Position numbers and translations under genes: made by a program. Of a stretch of DNA of 64,000 nucleotides, positions 25,700-33,336 are shown piece by piece (the stretch's first letter is position 1; each line of letters starts with the position of its first letter). The stretch covers positions 62,001-126,000 of the forward strand of contig DATGHC010000002.1 of NCBI GenBank assembly GCA_035308165.1, written 5' to 3'. Source of the stretch: DASTCZ01 sp035308165. Its GTDB lineage: Bacteria; Acidobacteriota; Terriglobia; Acidiferrales; UBA7541. Under the pieces are notes generated by a model, which ran no database searches, had not been told where the DNA came from, and saw only the letters and a list, made by a program, of their open reading frames with translations.

Positions 25700-26989
25700 A
25701 TGCCGAGGCTGGCCGTGAGCGAACATTATCAATTGCGATGCCGGGAGTGCGGGCGCGCGTGGGGAAATATTCCGCGGTCGTATTGCGAGGAATGTCTTTC
25801 ACCGTTGGAGGTGGCCTACGACTACGCGGCGCTGAAGGGGCGCGTAACGCGCGAGAGCATTGCGGCGCGAGCAGGAAATTTGTGGCGCTATGCGGAGTTG
25901 TTGCCTCTGCCGGAAGGATTTCGCTCCGACTTGCCGGTGGGATTCACGCCGCTGGTGCGCGCGAATCGCCTGGCGAAGCAGTTGGGCGCGGGCGAGCTTT
26001 ACGTGAAGAACGACGCGGTTTGTTTTCCCTCACTTTCGTTCAAGGACCGCGTGGTGGCCGTGGCGCTGACGGCGGCGCGGCGATTTGGATTTGAGGTGGT
26101 GAGCTGCTCGTCCACAGGCAACCTGGCCAACGCCGTGGCGGCGCAAGCGGCGCGCGAAGGATTTCAGGCATGCATCTTCGTGCCCGCGGATTTGGAAGCG
26201 GCAAAAATTTTGAACACGCAGGTTTATGGCGCGCGGCTGGTGCGCATCGCGGGGAACTACGATCAGGTCAACCGGCTATGCTCGCAGATCGCGGATTCCT
26301 ATCCGTGGGGATTCGTGAATGTGAATTTGCGGCCGTACTACGCGGAGGGATCGAAAACCGTGGGTTTCGAAATTGCCGAGCAGCTTGGGTGGCGCCTGCC
26401 GGACAACGTGGTGGTGCCCATGGCCGGCGGGGCGCTGATTGGAAAAATTATCAAAGCGTTCCGCGAGTTGACCGAGCTGGGGTTAGTGGAAGCCAAGGGG
26501 GTGAAATTTTTCGGGGCGCAGGCGACCGGGTGCTCGCCGATTTCCGACGCGGTGAAAAATGGGAAGGCGGAGTTCGATCCGCAGAAACCGAACACCATCG
26601 CGCGATCACTGGCAATTGGGAACCCCGCCGATGGAAATTACGCGAGCGCGGCGATTTTGAAAAGCGGCGGATGGGCGGAAGACGTGAGCGACGCGGAAAT
26701 TGTGGAGGCCATCGAGCTGCTGGCGCAAAGCGAAGGGGTTTTTGGCGAGACGGCGGGCGGGGTGACGGTTGGCGTCACACGGAAATTGATTGAGCAGGGG
26801 CGCATTACGCCTAACGAAACGACGGTCATCTGCAATACGGGAAATGGCCTGAAAACGACGGACGCGCTTGCGGGGCGGTTCGAGTTGAATGAGCCGATTC
26901 CTCCGCGGCTGGCCGATTTCGAGAACGCGATGGCGGGGGCGTTCACTTCTGCAACAGCCGCGGGCAAGCATGCCGTGGCGGGGAGGTGA
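25700..26989 (+). CDS. thrC: Threonine synthase-like PLP enzyme (MoaD-associated clade)
   Basis: This 429-residue fold-type II PLP enzyme acts on O-phosphohomoserine if it is a true threonine synthase. The N-terminus has a four-cysteine knuckle (LRCRECGRAWG and SYCEECL), and the PLP lysine lies in SLSFKDRVV (near residue 115). The standard ThrC motif is GSFKDRG; the S-L-S-F-K-D-R-V-V form marks a distinct clade. Phosphate-cup glycines (SSTGNLANAVA) and the C-terminal NTGNGLKTTD are present. It is the first gene after the riboswitch and is followed 3 bases later by a sulfur-carrier/homoserine-kinase fusion. Given SAM control and that partner, it may make homocysteine from O-phosphohomoserine rather than threonine. 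This is inference; the family call itself is safe. A GTG at 25715 with GAGG upstream is an alternative start. Confidence 0.85.
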   Translation: MPRLAVSEHYQLRCRECGRAWGNIPRSYCEECLSPLEVAYDYAALKGRVTRESIAARAGNLWRYAELLPLPEGFRSDLPVGFTPLVRANRLAKQLGAGELYVKNDAVCFPSLSFKDRVVAVALTAARRFGFEVVSCSSTGNLANAVAAQAAREGFQACIFVPADLEAAKILNTQVYGARLVRIAGNYDQVNRLCSQIADSYPWGFVNVNLRPYYAEGSKTVGFEIAEQLGWRLPDNVVVPMAGGALIGKIIKAFRELTELGLVEAKGVKFFGAQATGCSPISDAVKNGKAEFDPQKPNTIARSLAIGNPADGNYASAAILKSGGWAEDVSDAEIVEAIELLAQSEGVFGETAGGVTVGVTRKLIEQGRITPNETTVICNTGNGLKTTDALAGRFELNEPIPPRLADFENAMAGAFTSATAAGKHAVAGR

Positions 26990-26992
26990 GCG

Positions 26993-28291
26993 ATGCCGGT
27001 CACTGTCCACATTCCCACGGCGCTGCGCAAATTCACAGGCGGCGCTCAGACCGCGCAACTGATTGCGGCGGCGTTGCCGGACATGCTCGACCAGCTCGGA
27101 GCGCAATTTCCGGATATTTCTCGGCACATTCGCGATGATCGCGGCGAAGTGCGCCGCTTCGTAAACATTTATGTGAATGATGAGGACATTCGCTTCCTCG
27201 GCGGGGCCGCGTACAGATTCCGCGATGGCGATGTGGTTCTGCTGGTGCCTTCCATCGCGGGCGGCGCAACTTCGGTCAGCGCGGCTGCAGACACGTCGTG
27301 GGTGGCGGCTTCGGCGCCCGCGAGTTCGGCCAATCTGGGCTGCGCGTTTGATTGCGCGGCGATTGCGATGAATTTGCGGCTGCGCGCGCGAGCGTTGCTT
27401 ACGTCCGATGCAGGATTTGTCGTGAGCTACCGGGGGCCGAACGCGGACCGCGTGCCCAACGACGCGTCCAATCTGGTGACACAAGGGATGATGCGATTCG
27501 CCGCGGCGAAGGACGCAAGAATTTCCAGCGCGCGCGTGGAGATTGAAAGTGAGATTCCCGTCGGAGTGGGGCTGGGGTCGAGCGCCGCGGCAACGATTTG
27601 CGGGTTGTTGCTGGGCTCGGCGTTGCTGGACGTAACTGCGGACCGTGAAGAAATTCTGGCGCTGGCAGCGGAGATGGAAGGCCATCCCGACAATGCCGCC
27701 GCCTGCTGCCACGGCGGATTGGTGTTCGCCGCCAGCCAGGAGAGCGGGGGCGTGATTTTCGCGCGGACGCTGCTACCGCCGGAGTTGCGGATGCTGGTGA
27801 TCGTGCCAGCCACCGCGATGCTCACGCGCGCCTCGCGCGCAGTGTTGCCGCAAGAATATTCGCGCGCGGACGTGGTCCACAATTTGCAGCGTGCGAGTCT
27901 GCTTGCGGCGCGATGTTTTTCGGGCGTCGGCGTGTTAGACGCGCTGCAACAGGAATTTTTCCGCGACAGATTGCACCAGCCCTATCGCGTGCCTGCGGTG
28001 CCAGGGCTGGCGGAGTGTCTCGAGGTGCGTCACCCGGGATTGCTTGGCGTGTATCTGAGCGGATCGGGATCAGCGGCGCTCGCATTTGTTCGCGCACACG
28101 ATGAAGAGATCGCCGGGCTGCTTGTGGAGCCGCTGGCCGCGCGCGGAGCAAATCCCACTGTACTTTGCTTGCGACAGGACGAGCACGGCGCGCAACTCGA
28201 ATCTATCGGGGGAATTCACGCCGCGCCGGCTCAACACGAACTCTTCGCGCGCGCGGCGGCGGCTTCGGAGGATGTGCAATGCAGGTCTTGA
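26993..28291 (+). CDS. thrB: Fusion of MoaD/ThiS-type ubiquitin-fold domain with homoserine kinase
   Basis: Residues 1-91 are a beta-grasp sulfur-carrier-like domain. It opens VTVHIPTALRKFTGG, has the typical VNIYVNDEDIRFLGG block, and ends FRDGDVVLLVPSIAGG with the Gly-Gly that free MoaD/ThiS proteins carry at their very C-terminus. After a 12-residue Ala/Ser/Thr linker comes a full GHMP kinase: PASSANLGCAFDCAA (usual PASSANLGPGFD) near 110, the ATP loop PVGVGLGSSAAA near 190, and YLSGSGSAALAF near 350. The kinase phosphorylates homoserine. No stop, frameshift or plausible restart separates the two parts, apart from a GTG at codon 104 without ribosome site. The gene starts 3 bases after thrC and overlaps lysC by 13. 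To act as a sulfur carrier the domain would have to be cut after Gly-Gly. Confidence 0.85.
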   Translation: MPVTVHIPTALRKFTGGAQTAQLIAAALPDMLDQLGAQFPDISRHIRDDRGEVRRFVNIYVNDEDIRFLGGAAYRFRDGDVVLLVPSIAGGATSVSAAADTSWVAASAPASSANLGCAFDCAAIAMNLRLRARALLTSDAGFVVSYRGPNADRVPNDASNLVTQGMMRFAAAKDARISSARVEIESEIPVGVGLGSSAAATICGLLLGSALLDVTADREEILALAAEMEGHPDNAAACCHGGLVFAASQESGGVIFARTLLPPELRMLVIVPATAMLTRASRAVLPQEYSRADVVHNLQRASLLAARCFSGVGVLDALQQEFFRDRLHQPYRVPAVPGLAECLEVRHPGLLGVYLSGSGSAALAFVRAHDEEIAGLLVEPLAARGANPTVLCLRQDEHGAQLESIGGIHAAPAQHELFARAAAASEDVQCRS

Positions 28292-29280
28292 AGTTTGGCG
28301 GGTCATCGCTGGCAGACGCAGCGGCGATAGTTCAAGTCGCGCGCCTGGTGCGCGAGCTTGCGGCCGATGAGCAGACCGTGGTGGTGTGCTCTGCGTGCGC
28401 GGGTGTCACGAACCGGCTTGTGCGCCTCACCGAGTTGGCGCGCGATGGCGTCTCGGCGCGCGAGATTCAAGAGGCTTGGGGGATTCGGGCACGTCACCGC
28501 GCATTGCTTGCCGCGCTGGAATTGAGCGCGGTTGAGAAAGGAGTGGTCCGCGGGGACCCGACAATCGAGTGTCCCGAAGATCAGGAAATTTGGAGCGATC
28601 TGGAAAATCTCGGCGCGTATTTCCGGTCATTGGCTTTCGAAACGAGAACCGAAGACAAGGATGCATCCTGGGTCGATGCCGTACTTTCTTACGGGGAATG
28701 CGCCAGCGCGCGATTGGTCGCGTGCGCGCTGCGGTGGCAAGGTGTTCCGGCTGCGGCGGTCGACGCATCGCGATTCATCGTTACCGACGAACAATTTCAG
28801 AATGCCACGCCCATATGGGATGAAACTCGCCTGCGAGCCAGAGAAATTCTGATTCCATTTATGGAAAAGGGCGTCGTGCCCGTCGTCACCGGGTTTATTG
28901 GGGCGACGGCGGAGGGAGAAGTGACCACGCTGGGACGCAACAGCTCCGATTTTTCCGCCGCGATTGTGGCCGACGCGTTGGACGCTGATGAAGTTTGCCT
29001 ATGGACCGACGTGGACGGTATCTACGATCGCGACCCTCGCTCTACCGATAAAAAGGATAGCGGGGAATTCACACTGCTGACCGAGTTGAGCTATGACGAA
29101 GCGCTGGACTTGGCGGAACGCGGCGCGAAGGTACTTCACCCCAGGACCATCGAACCTTTGCGGAAGAAAAATATTGCTCTGCGCATCCGCAACACGTTTC
29201 GGCCCGAACATCCCGGTACGCGCATCGGCCCCGCCTCACGGAATGAAGTCAGGAGCGAATTGCGGAGAGCCGCCCGATGA
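28279..29280 (+). CDS. lysC: Aspartate kinase lacking ACT regulatory domains
   Basis: It phosphorylates aspartate, the first step to homoserine, methionine, threonine and lysine. The 333-residue protein contains only the amino-acid kinase fold: VLKFGGSSLAD at the start, SWVDAVLSYGECASARL near 135, VTGFIGATAEGEVTTLGRNSSD near 205, and LWTDVDGIYDRDPR near 240. It ends 25-30 residues after the fold (TRIGPASRNEV). Ordinary aspartate kinases have two further ACT domains (about 130 residues) that give feedback inhibition. I chose ATG 28279 with GGAGG 8 bases upstream, which overlaps the preceding gene by 13 bases; an in-frame extension to 28165 is inside thrB. The stop overlaps the next ATG (ATGA). 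Control probably rests on the riboswitch instead of allostery. Confidence 0.9.
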   Translation: MQVLKFGGSSLADAAAIVQVARLVRELAADEQTVVVCSACAGVTNRLVRLTELARDGVSAREIQEAWGIRARHRALLAALELSAVEKGVVRGDPTIECPEDQEIWSDLENLGAYFRSLAFETRTEDKDASWVDAVLSYGECASARLVACALRWQGVPAAAVDASRFIVTDEQFQNATPIWDETRLRAREILIPFMEKGVVPVVTGFIGATAEGEVTTLGRNSSDFSAAIVADALDADEVCLWTDVDGIYDRDPRSTDKKDSGEFTLLTELSYDEALDLAERGAKVLHPRTIEPLRKKNIALRIRNTFRPEHPGTRIGPASRNEVRSELRRAAR

Positions 29281-30419
29281 AGACTTTCCGCGTGGGCGTG
29301 TTGGGGGCAACGGGTACGGTCGGCCAGCAAATCATTCGTCGCCTGCGCGCGCACCCGTGGTTTCGGGTGACGGCGCTGGCGGCTTCGGAGCGCTCCGCGG
29401 GGAAGCGCTACGCGGAAATTGCGCGGTGACGGATTGCCGAGCCGATGCCCCTTGAAATCGGCGAATTGCGCGTGCAACCTCTCGAAGCCAATCTGGATTG
29501 CGATTTTTGTCTTTCTGCGCTCGATTCCACGGTGGCGGGCCCAGTGGAGGAGGCGTTTGCGCGTGCGGGATATGCGGTGATCAGCAACTGCAGCAATCAC
29601 CGGATGGCGCCGGACGTGCCGCTGCTGGTGCCTGAAGTGAATCCGGAACACCGCGCGCTGCTGGATGTGCAGCGGGAGCGGCGCGGCTACACATCGGGAT
29701 TCATCGTCACGAATCCGAATTGTTCGGCGGCGGGGCTGGTGGTTGCGCTCAAGCCGATTCATGATGCGTTTGGAATCGAAGCGTTATCCGTCGTTACCAT
29801 GCAGGCGCTTTCCGGTGCAGGCTATCCCGGCGTTGCCTCCCTCGACGCGGCGGACAACGTGATCCCGTACATTTCCGGCGAAGAGGAAAAATTGGAGGTC
29901 GAGCCGCGAAAAATTTTGGGGACGTTGCGCGATGGAGCCATTGTGCCTGCAGAAATACGCATCAGCGCTCAGTGCCACCGTGTGCCGGTGATTGACGGGC
30001 ATATGGAAGCTGTGTCACTGAAGCTGCGGCGCAAAGCGTCGCCCGCGGATATTGTCGCAGCGCTTCGCGAATTTGCCGGCGAGCCGCAACGCCTCAATTT
30101 GCCGTCCGCGCCCGCACGGCCCATAGAAGTTCGTGAAGAGCCAGATCGTCCGCAAACGAGGCTCGACCGCGATGCGGGTGGCGGCATGGCTGTAAGCGTA
30201 GGCCGCGTGCGCGAATGCAATGTGATGGATATTCGGCTGGTGCTGCTATCGCACAACTTAGTTCGCGGCGCCGCGGGTGCGGCCATTTTGAATGCGGAGT
30301 TGCTCGCTGAAACTGGATATATCGCCGCGCGCGAGTCACGTGGGCCCGCAATCATTCCAGGGTTAAAACCGTTGCATGATTCACGTTTTAAGGGCGGAGC
30401 TGAAGCTCCGACCCCCTAA
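29277..30419 (+). pseudogene. asd: Aspartate-semialdehyde dehydrogenase interrupted by an in-frame TGA
   Basis: The product would reduce aspartyl phosphate to the semialdehyde. Reading from the ATG at 29277 gives MKTFRVGVLGATGTVGQQI, the NADP-binding loop, and then stops at TGA 29427-29429 (codon 51) within KRYAEIAR-stop-RIAEPMPLEI. The same frame then runs open to 30419 with the catalytic cysteine in VTNPNCSAAGL and the GHMEAVSLK region. Homologues, as I recall them, have Trp at the stop, so a single TGG to TGA change explains it. Translation from the internal ATG 29445 would lack the cofactor loop. It may be a real nonsense mutation, a sequencing error or a read-through site (the context is UGA-C). 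The last about 10 codons run into a repeat. Confidence 0.85.
30393..30413. repeat. Small inverted repeat at the 3' end of asd
   Basis: CGGAGCT-GA-AGCTCCG forms perfect 7-base arms inside GGCGGAGCTGAAGCTCCGAC. It encodes the last residues (KGGAEAPTP) of the asd frame and so seems to have been inserted into, or used as, the gene's end. Short GC-rich palindromes of this look are common between genes. No T-run follows, so it is not a clear terminator. Confidence 0.45.
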
Positions 30420-30586
30420 GGAACTTCGCCTCTCGTAAGAACCGCGGGATGAATTGTTGTCTCGTGACTCCAGGCACCTCCAGCGTCAGATTTTGACGCA
30501 TTCCCTGCAAATGCTTGCACTTGCCCGCGCGGCAGACTATTCTCCCCGCCGGATTACATTCAATCTCGACCACCGGAGATTTGACC

Positions 30587-32095
30587 ATGCGCAAATTGCT
30601 TCGCAGTCTTGCAGCCATCTCCCTTCTTACGTTTGCATTCTCCTGGCAAGCAAGGGGACAGATGGGATCTGCGCAAGAAGCAGGGCAACGGGGAGGCCAG
30701 CAAGGCAGTGCGCAGCAGGCGCAAGGCGCAGGCGGCCGCGGCGCGGCGTTGCGTCAATATATCAAGACCGATGCTCCATTGATTGCGCTGACGCATGTGA
30801 AGGTGATTGACGGCACTGGGGCGGCGGCGCGCGACGATCAGACGATTGTGCTGAGTGGGGGAAAAATCTCATGGATGGGCAGCGCGTCAAAAGCGAACAT
30901 TCCATCCGGTGCGCAGGTGATGGACTTAACTGGCTACTCGGTGATGCCCGGCATGGTCGGGATGCACGAGCACATGTTTTATCCGGCGGGCGGACAGTAC
31001 AACGAACTTACCGTGACTGCTCCTCGACTTTATCTCGCTTGCGGCGTGACTACTGCGCGCACCACGGGAAGCCTCGATACCTATACGGACCTGAATCTCA
31101 AGACCATGATTGATGACGGAAGGATGATTGGGCCAAAGCTTAATGTGACCGGTCCGTACCTCGAAGGCCCGCCGGGCACCGGCGTGCAAATGCACATCCT
31201 TTCCAACGCGGACGAAGCGCGGCAGTTGGTGGACTACTGGGCCGGGCTCGGCGCGGGATCGTTCAAAGCGTATATGCACATCACGCGCGCGGAGCTTTCC
31301 GCGGCGGTCACCGCGGCGCACGCCCACGGGGTCAAGCTTACCGGGCATCTTTGCTCGATTGGATTCCGGGAGGCGGCGGCGCTGGGCATTGACAATCTGG
31401 AACACGGATTGGTGGTGGACACGGAATTCGTTCCTGGAAAGCAGCCGGATGTGTGTACACCGCAAGCCACGACGTTCGCCACGATTGCGAAAATGGATGT
31501 GGAAGGTCCGGAAATCCAGCAAACGATTCGCGATTTGGTGGCGCACCACGTGGCGGTGACCTCCACGCTTCCCGTCTTTGAAACGTTTGTGCCCAATCGT
31601 CCGCCGATGGCCTGGATGCGGCGCCCGCTGGATGCCTTGTTGCCGCAGGAAAGCGTTTCCTATCTCGAGGGGCGTGCTCGCAACGCGGCGCAAGCCGACA
31701 CGCCATGGAATACTTTGCTGAAAATGGAAATGCAGTTTGAGCACGACTTCGTGAAAGCGGGTGGCGTGCTGCTCGCGGGAGTGGACCCCACCGGAGGAGG
31801 GGGCGATTTGCCCGGGTTCGGCGATCAGCGAGAAGTGGAGCTGCTGGTGGAAGCGGGATTCGCTCCGTTGGAAGCGATTCATATTGCCACGGCCAATGGC
31901 GCTGAATTCCTGGGACTTTCCGGACAAACCGGAACGATTGGGGAGGGAAAGGCCGCGGACCTATTGGTGATTCACGGCGATCCTTCGGCGCAAATTGCGG
32001 ATATCGAGAAGGTGGAAATCGTTTTCAAGGATGGAGTGGGGTACGACTCGGTGAAATTGATTGATTCGGTCAGAGGAACGGTTGGGCTGCACTAA
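30587..32095 (+). CDS. Secreted amidohydrolase family protein
   Basis: This 502-residue metal-dependent hydrolase of the imidazolonepropionase/prolidase-like amidohydrolase group has a Sec signal peptide (MRKLLRSLAAISLLTFAFS to about residue 25). A Gln/Gly-rich linker precedes the barrel. Metal-site landmarks are the HxH-like GMVGMHEHMF near 100, KLTGHLCSIGF near 225, and NLEHG near 245. The C-terminal Asp lies in LAGVDPTGGGGDLPG near 395, and ANGAEFLGLSGQTGTIGEGKAADL, given here as ANGAEFLGL and GTIGEGKAADL, closes the family fold. I chose ATG 30587 with GGAG upstream; a longer frame from 30515 has no leader peptide. The substrate is unknown; related exported enzymes act on dipeptides or cyclic amides. 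Confidence 0.88.
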   Translation: MRKLLRSLAAISLLTFAFSWQARGQMGSAQEAGQRGGQQGSAQQAQGAGGRGAALRQYIKTDAPLIALTHVKVIDGTGAAARDDQTIVLSGGKISWMGSASKANIPSGAQVMDLTGYSVMPGMVGMHEHMFYPAGGQYNELTVTAPRLYLACGVTTARTTGSLDTYTDLNLKTMIDDGRMIGPKLNVTGPYLEGPPGTGVQMHILSNADEARQLVDYWAGLGAGSFKAYMHITRAELSAAVTAAHAHGVKLTGHLCSIGFREAAALGIDNLEHGLVVDTEFVPGKQPDVCTPQATTFATIAKMDVEGPEIQQTIRDLVAHHVAVTSTLPVFETFVPNRPPMAWMRRPLDALLPQESVSYLEGRARNAAQADTPWNTLLKMEMQFEHDFVKAGGVLLAGVDPTGGGGDLPGFGDQREVELLVEAGFAPLEAIHIATANGAEFLGLSGQTGTIGEGKAADLLVIHGDPSAQIADIEKVEIVFKDGVGYDSVKLIDSVRGTVGLH

Positions 32096-32121
32096 ATATA
32101 TTTGCGCTGAAGGAATCTTTC

Positions 32122-33318
32122 TTAAATTTTGACGTCCGTCTCGACGGGCGCATCATAATCCACGCCCTCCACTTCAAATCCGAATAAAGAGCGGAACTCC
32201 CGCTGAAACTCATTGTAAGCAGTGATCTCGCGCAAATTCTCCGTGGTCACTTGCGGCCAGAGGCGCGTAATGTCCGACTGAACGTCGGCGCGCATCTCGC
32301 GGTCATCGAGCCGGATGCGGCCAGCATCATCGGTTTTGATGTTTGCGCCCTCGGAAAGATAATCGAAAAACAGACGGCGCATTTGTTCGATAGGGCCCTC
32401 GTCCAAGCGGCGGGCGCGCAAAGCGGGCGGGAGCAAACTCAGATAGAGCGGCACTACGGGGATTGCCGAGGAAGCCTGGGTGACAACCGCCTTATTCACC
32501 GACACCCAGGCGCGACCGCCCAGCTTCGCATTCAGCTTTGAATTAATCCGCTTTGCCGCGGCATCCACGTCTTTTTTCGCCTGGCCAATGGTGCCGTCGC
32601 GATAGATCGGCCAGGTCACTGCAGGGCCAATGTAGGAATAGGCCAGAGTGCGCGCGCCGGGGGCCAGCAGACCCTCCGCAAGCAACGCGTCCGTCCACAT
32701 TTCCCAATCCTCGCCGCCCATCACGGCTACCGTGTCTGCAATCTCTTTTACGGTGGCAGGCTCAAGCGTGACGGGAACCACTTTGCCGATGTCCAGATCA
32801 ATGGTCTTGTTCGTGAAGGCCTGGCCGACCGGTTTCAGCACGGAATTGAACACCTCGCCGGTGCGCGGATGAACGCGGCGCGGAGAGGCGAGGCTGTAAA
32901 TAACCAGATCGACCGGCGCCATTTCGCGGCGGATAATCTCAGTGGCCTGTTGCTTGGCCCCGTCGGAGAAGGCGTCGACATTCAGGCTGGCGGCAAACAA
33001 ATTGTCGCGCCGCGCGAATTCATGGAATGCCGCGCTGTTGTAATAGCCCGCGGAAGCGGTCTTCGCGCCTTCGGGCGGGCGCTCAAAAAATATACCCAGC
33101 GTGCGCGCGCCGAATCCCCAGGCGGCGGCAATGCGCGAGGCCAGCCCATAGCCCGTGGATGCGCCGATGACCACCACATTTCCGAGCCCGGTGCGTGGAG
33201 ATTGCGTTTGAGAAGTGATAGCCGCGATCTGCCGGACGACATTCTGACGGCAGCCTTCCGGGTGCGCATTGACGCAGATAAATCCGCGCGACTTTCGCTT
33301 GATGATTTGCTCGGGCAT
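32122..33318 (-). CDS. fabV: Trans-2-enoyl-ACP/CoA reductase FabV
   Basis: This 398-residue NADH-dependent enoyl reductase performs the last step of each fatty acid elongation cycle and is insensitive to triclosan in studied members. It starts with the FabV hallmark IKRKSRGFICVNAHPEGC. The cofactor motif VVVIGASTGYGLASR is near 50 and FFERPPEG near 80. The active-site Y-x8-K is YRDGTIGQAK near 235. The C-terminus has the typical FGFEVEGVDYDAPV-like ending, of which FEVEGVDYDAPVE is readable. The gene begins 18 bases after the stop of the upstream secreted phosphoesterase gene, with no Shine-Dalgarno in the gap. It may be cotranscribed with that gene. Confidence 0.95.
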   Translation of the reverse strand: MPEQIIKRKSRGFICVNAHPEGCRQNVVRQIAAITSQTQSPRTGLGNVVVIGASTGYGLASRIAAAWGFGARTLGIFFERPPEGAKTASAGYYNSAAFHEFARRDNLFAASLNVDAFSDGAKQQATEIIRREMAPVDLVIYSLASPRRVHPRTGEVFNSVLKPVGQAFTNKTIDLDIGKVVPVTLEPATVKEIADTVAVMGGEDWEMWTDALLAEGLLAPGARTLAYSYIGPAVTWPIYRDGTIGQAKKDVDAAAKRINSKLNAKLGGRAWVSVNKAVVTQASSAIPVVPLYLSLLPPALRARRLDEGPIEQMRRLFFDYLSEGANIKTDDAGRIRLDDREMRADVQSDITRLWPQVTTENLREITAYNEFQREFRSLFGFEVEGVDYDAPVETDVKI

Positions 33319-33336
33319 TTCGCTGGGTAGGCTACG

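Noticed and set aside
25504..26094. 196-codon ORF overlapping the riboswitch and thrC
   Set aside because: Out of frame with thrC and overlapping a structured RNA element.
27260..27310. Frameshift or missed stop between the MoaD-like and kinase parts
   Set aside because: Both domains are in the same frame with a low-complexity linker. Separate genes would need a stop after Gly-Gly and a new start with ribosome site, and neither is present.
29427..29429. Selenocysteine or UGA=Trp recoding in asd
   Set aside because: Trp, not Cys/Sec, is expected at the site, no selenocysteine insertion hairpin is evident, and TGA is used as a normal stop in neighbouring genes.
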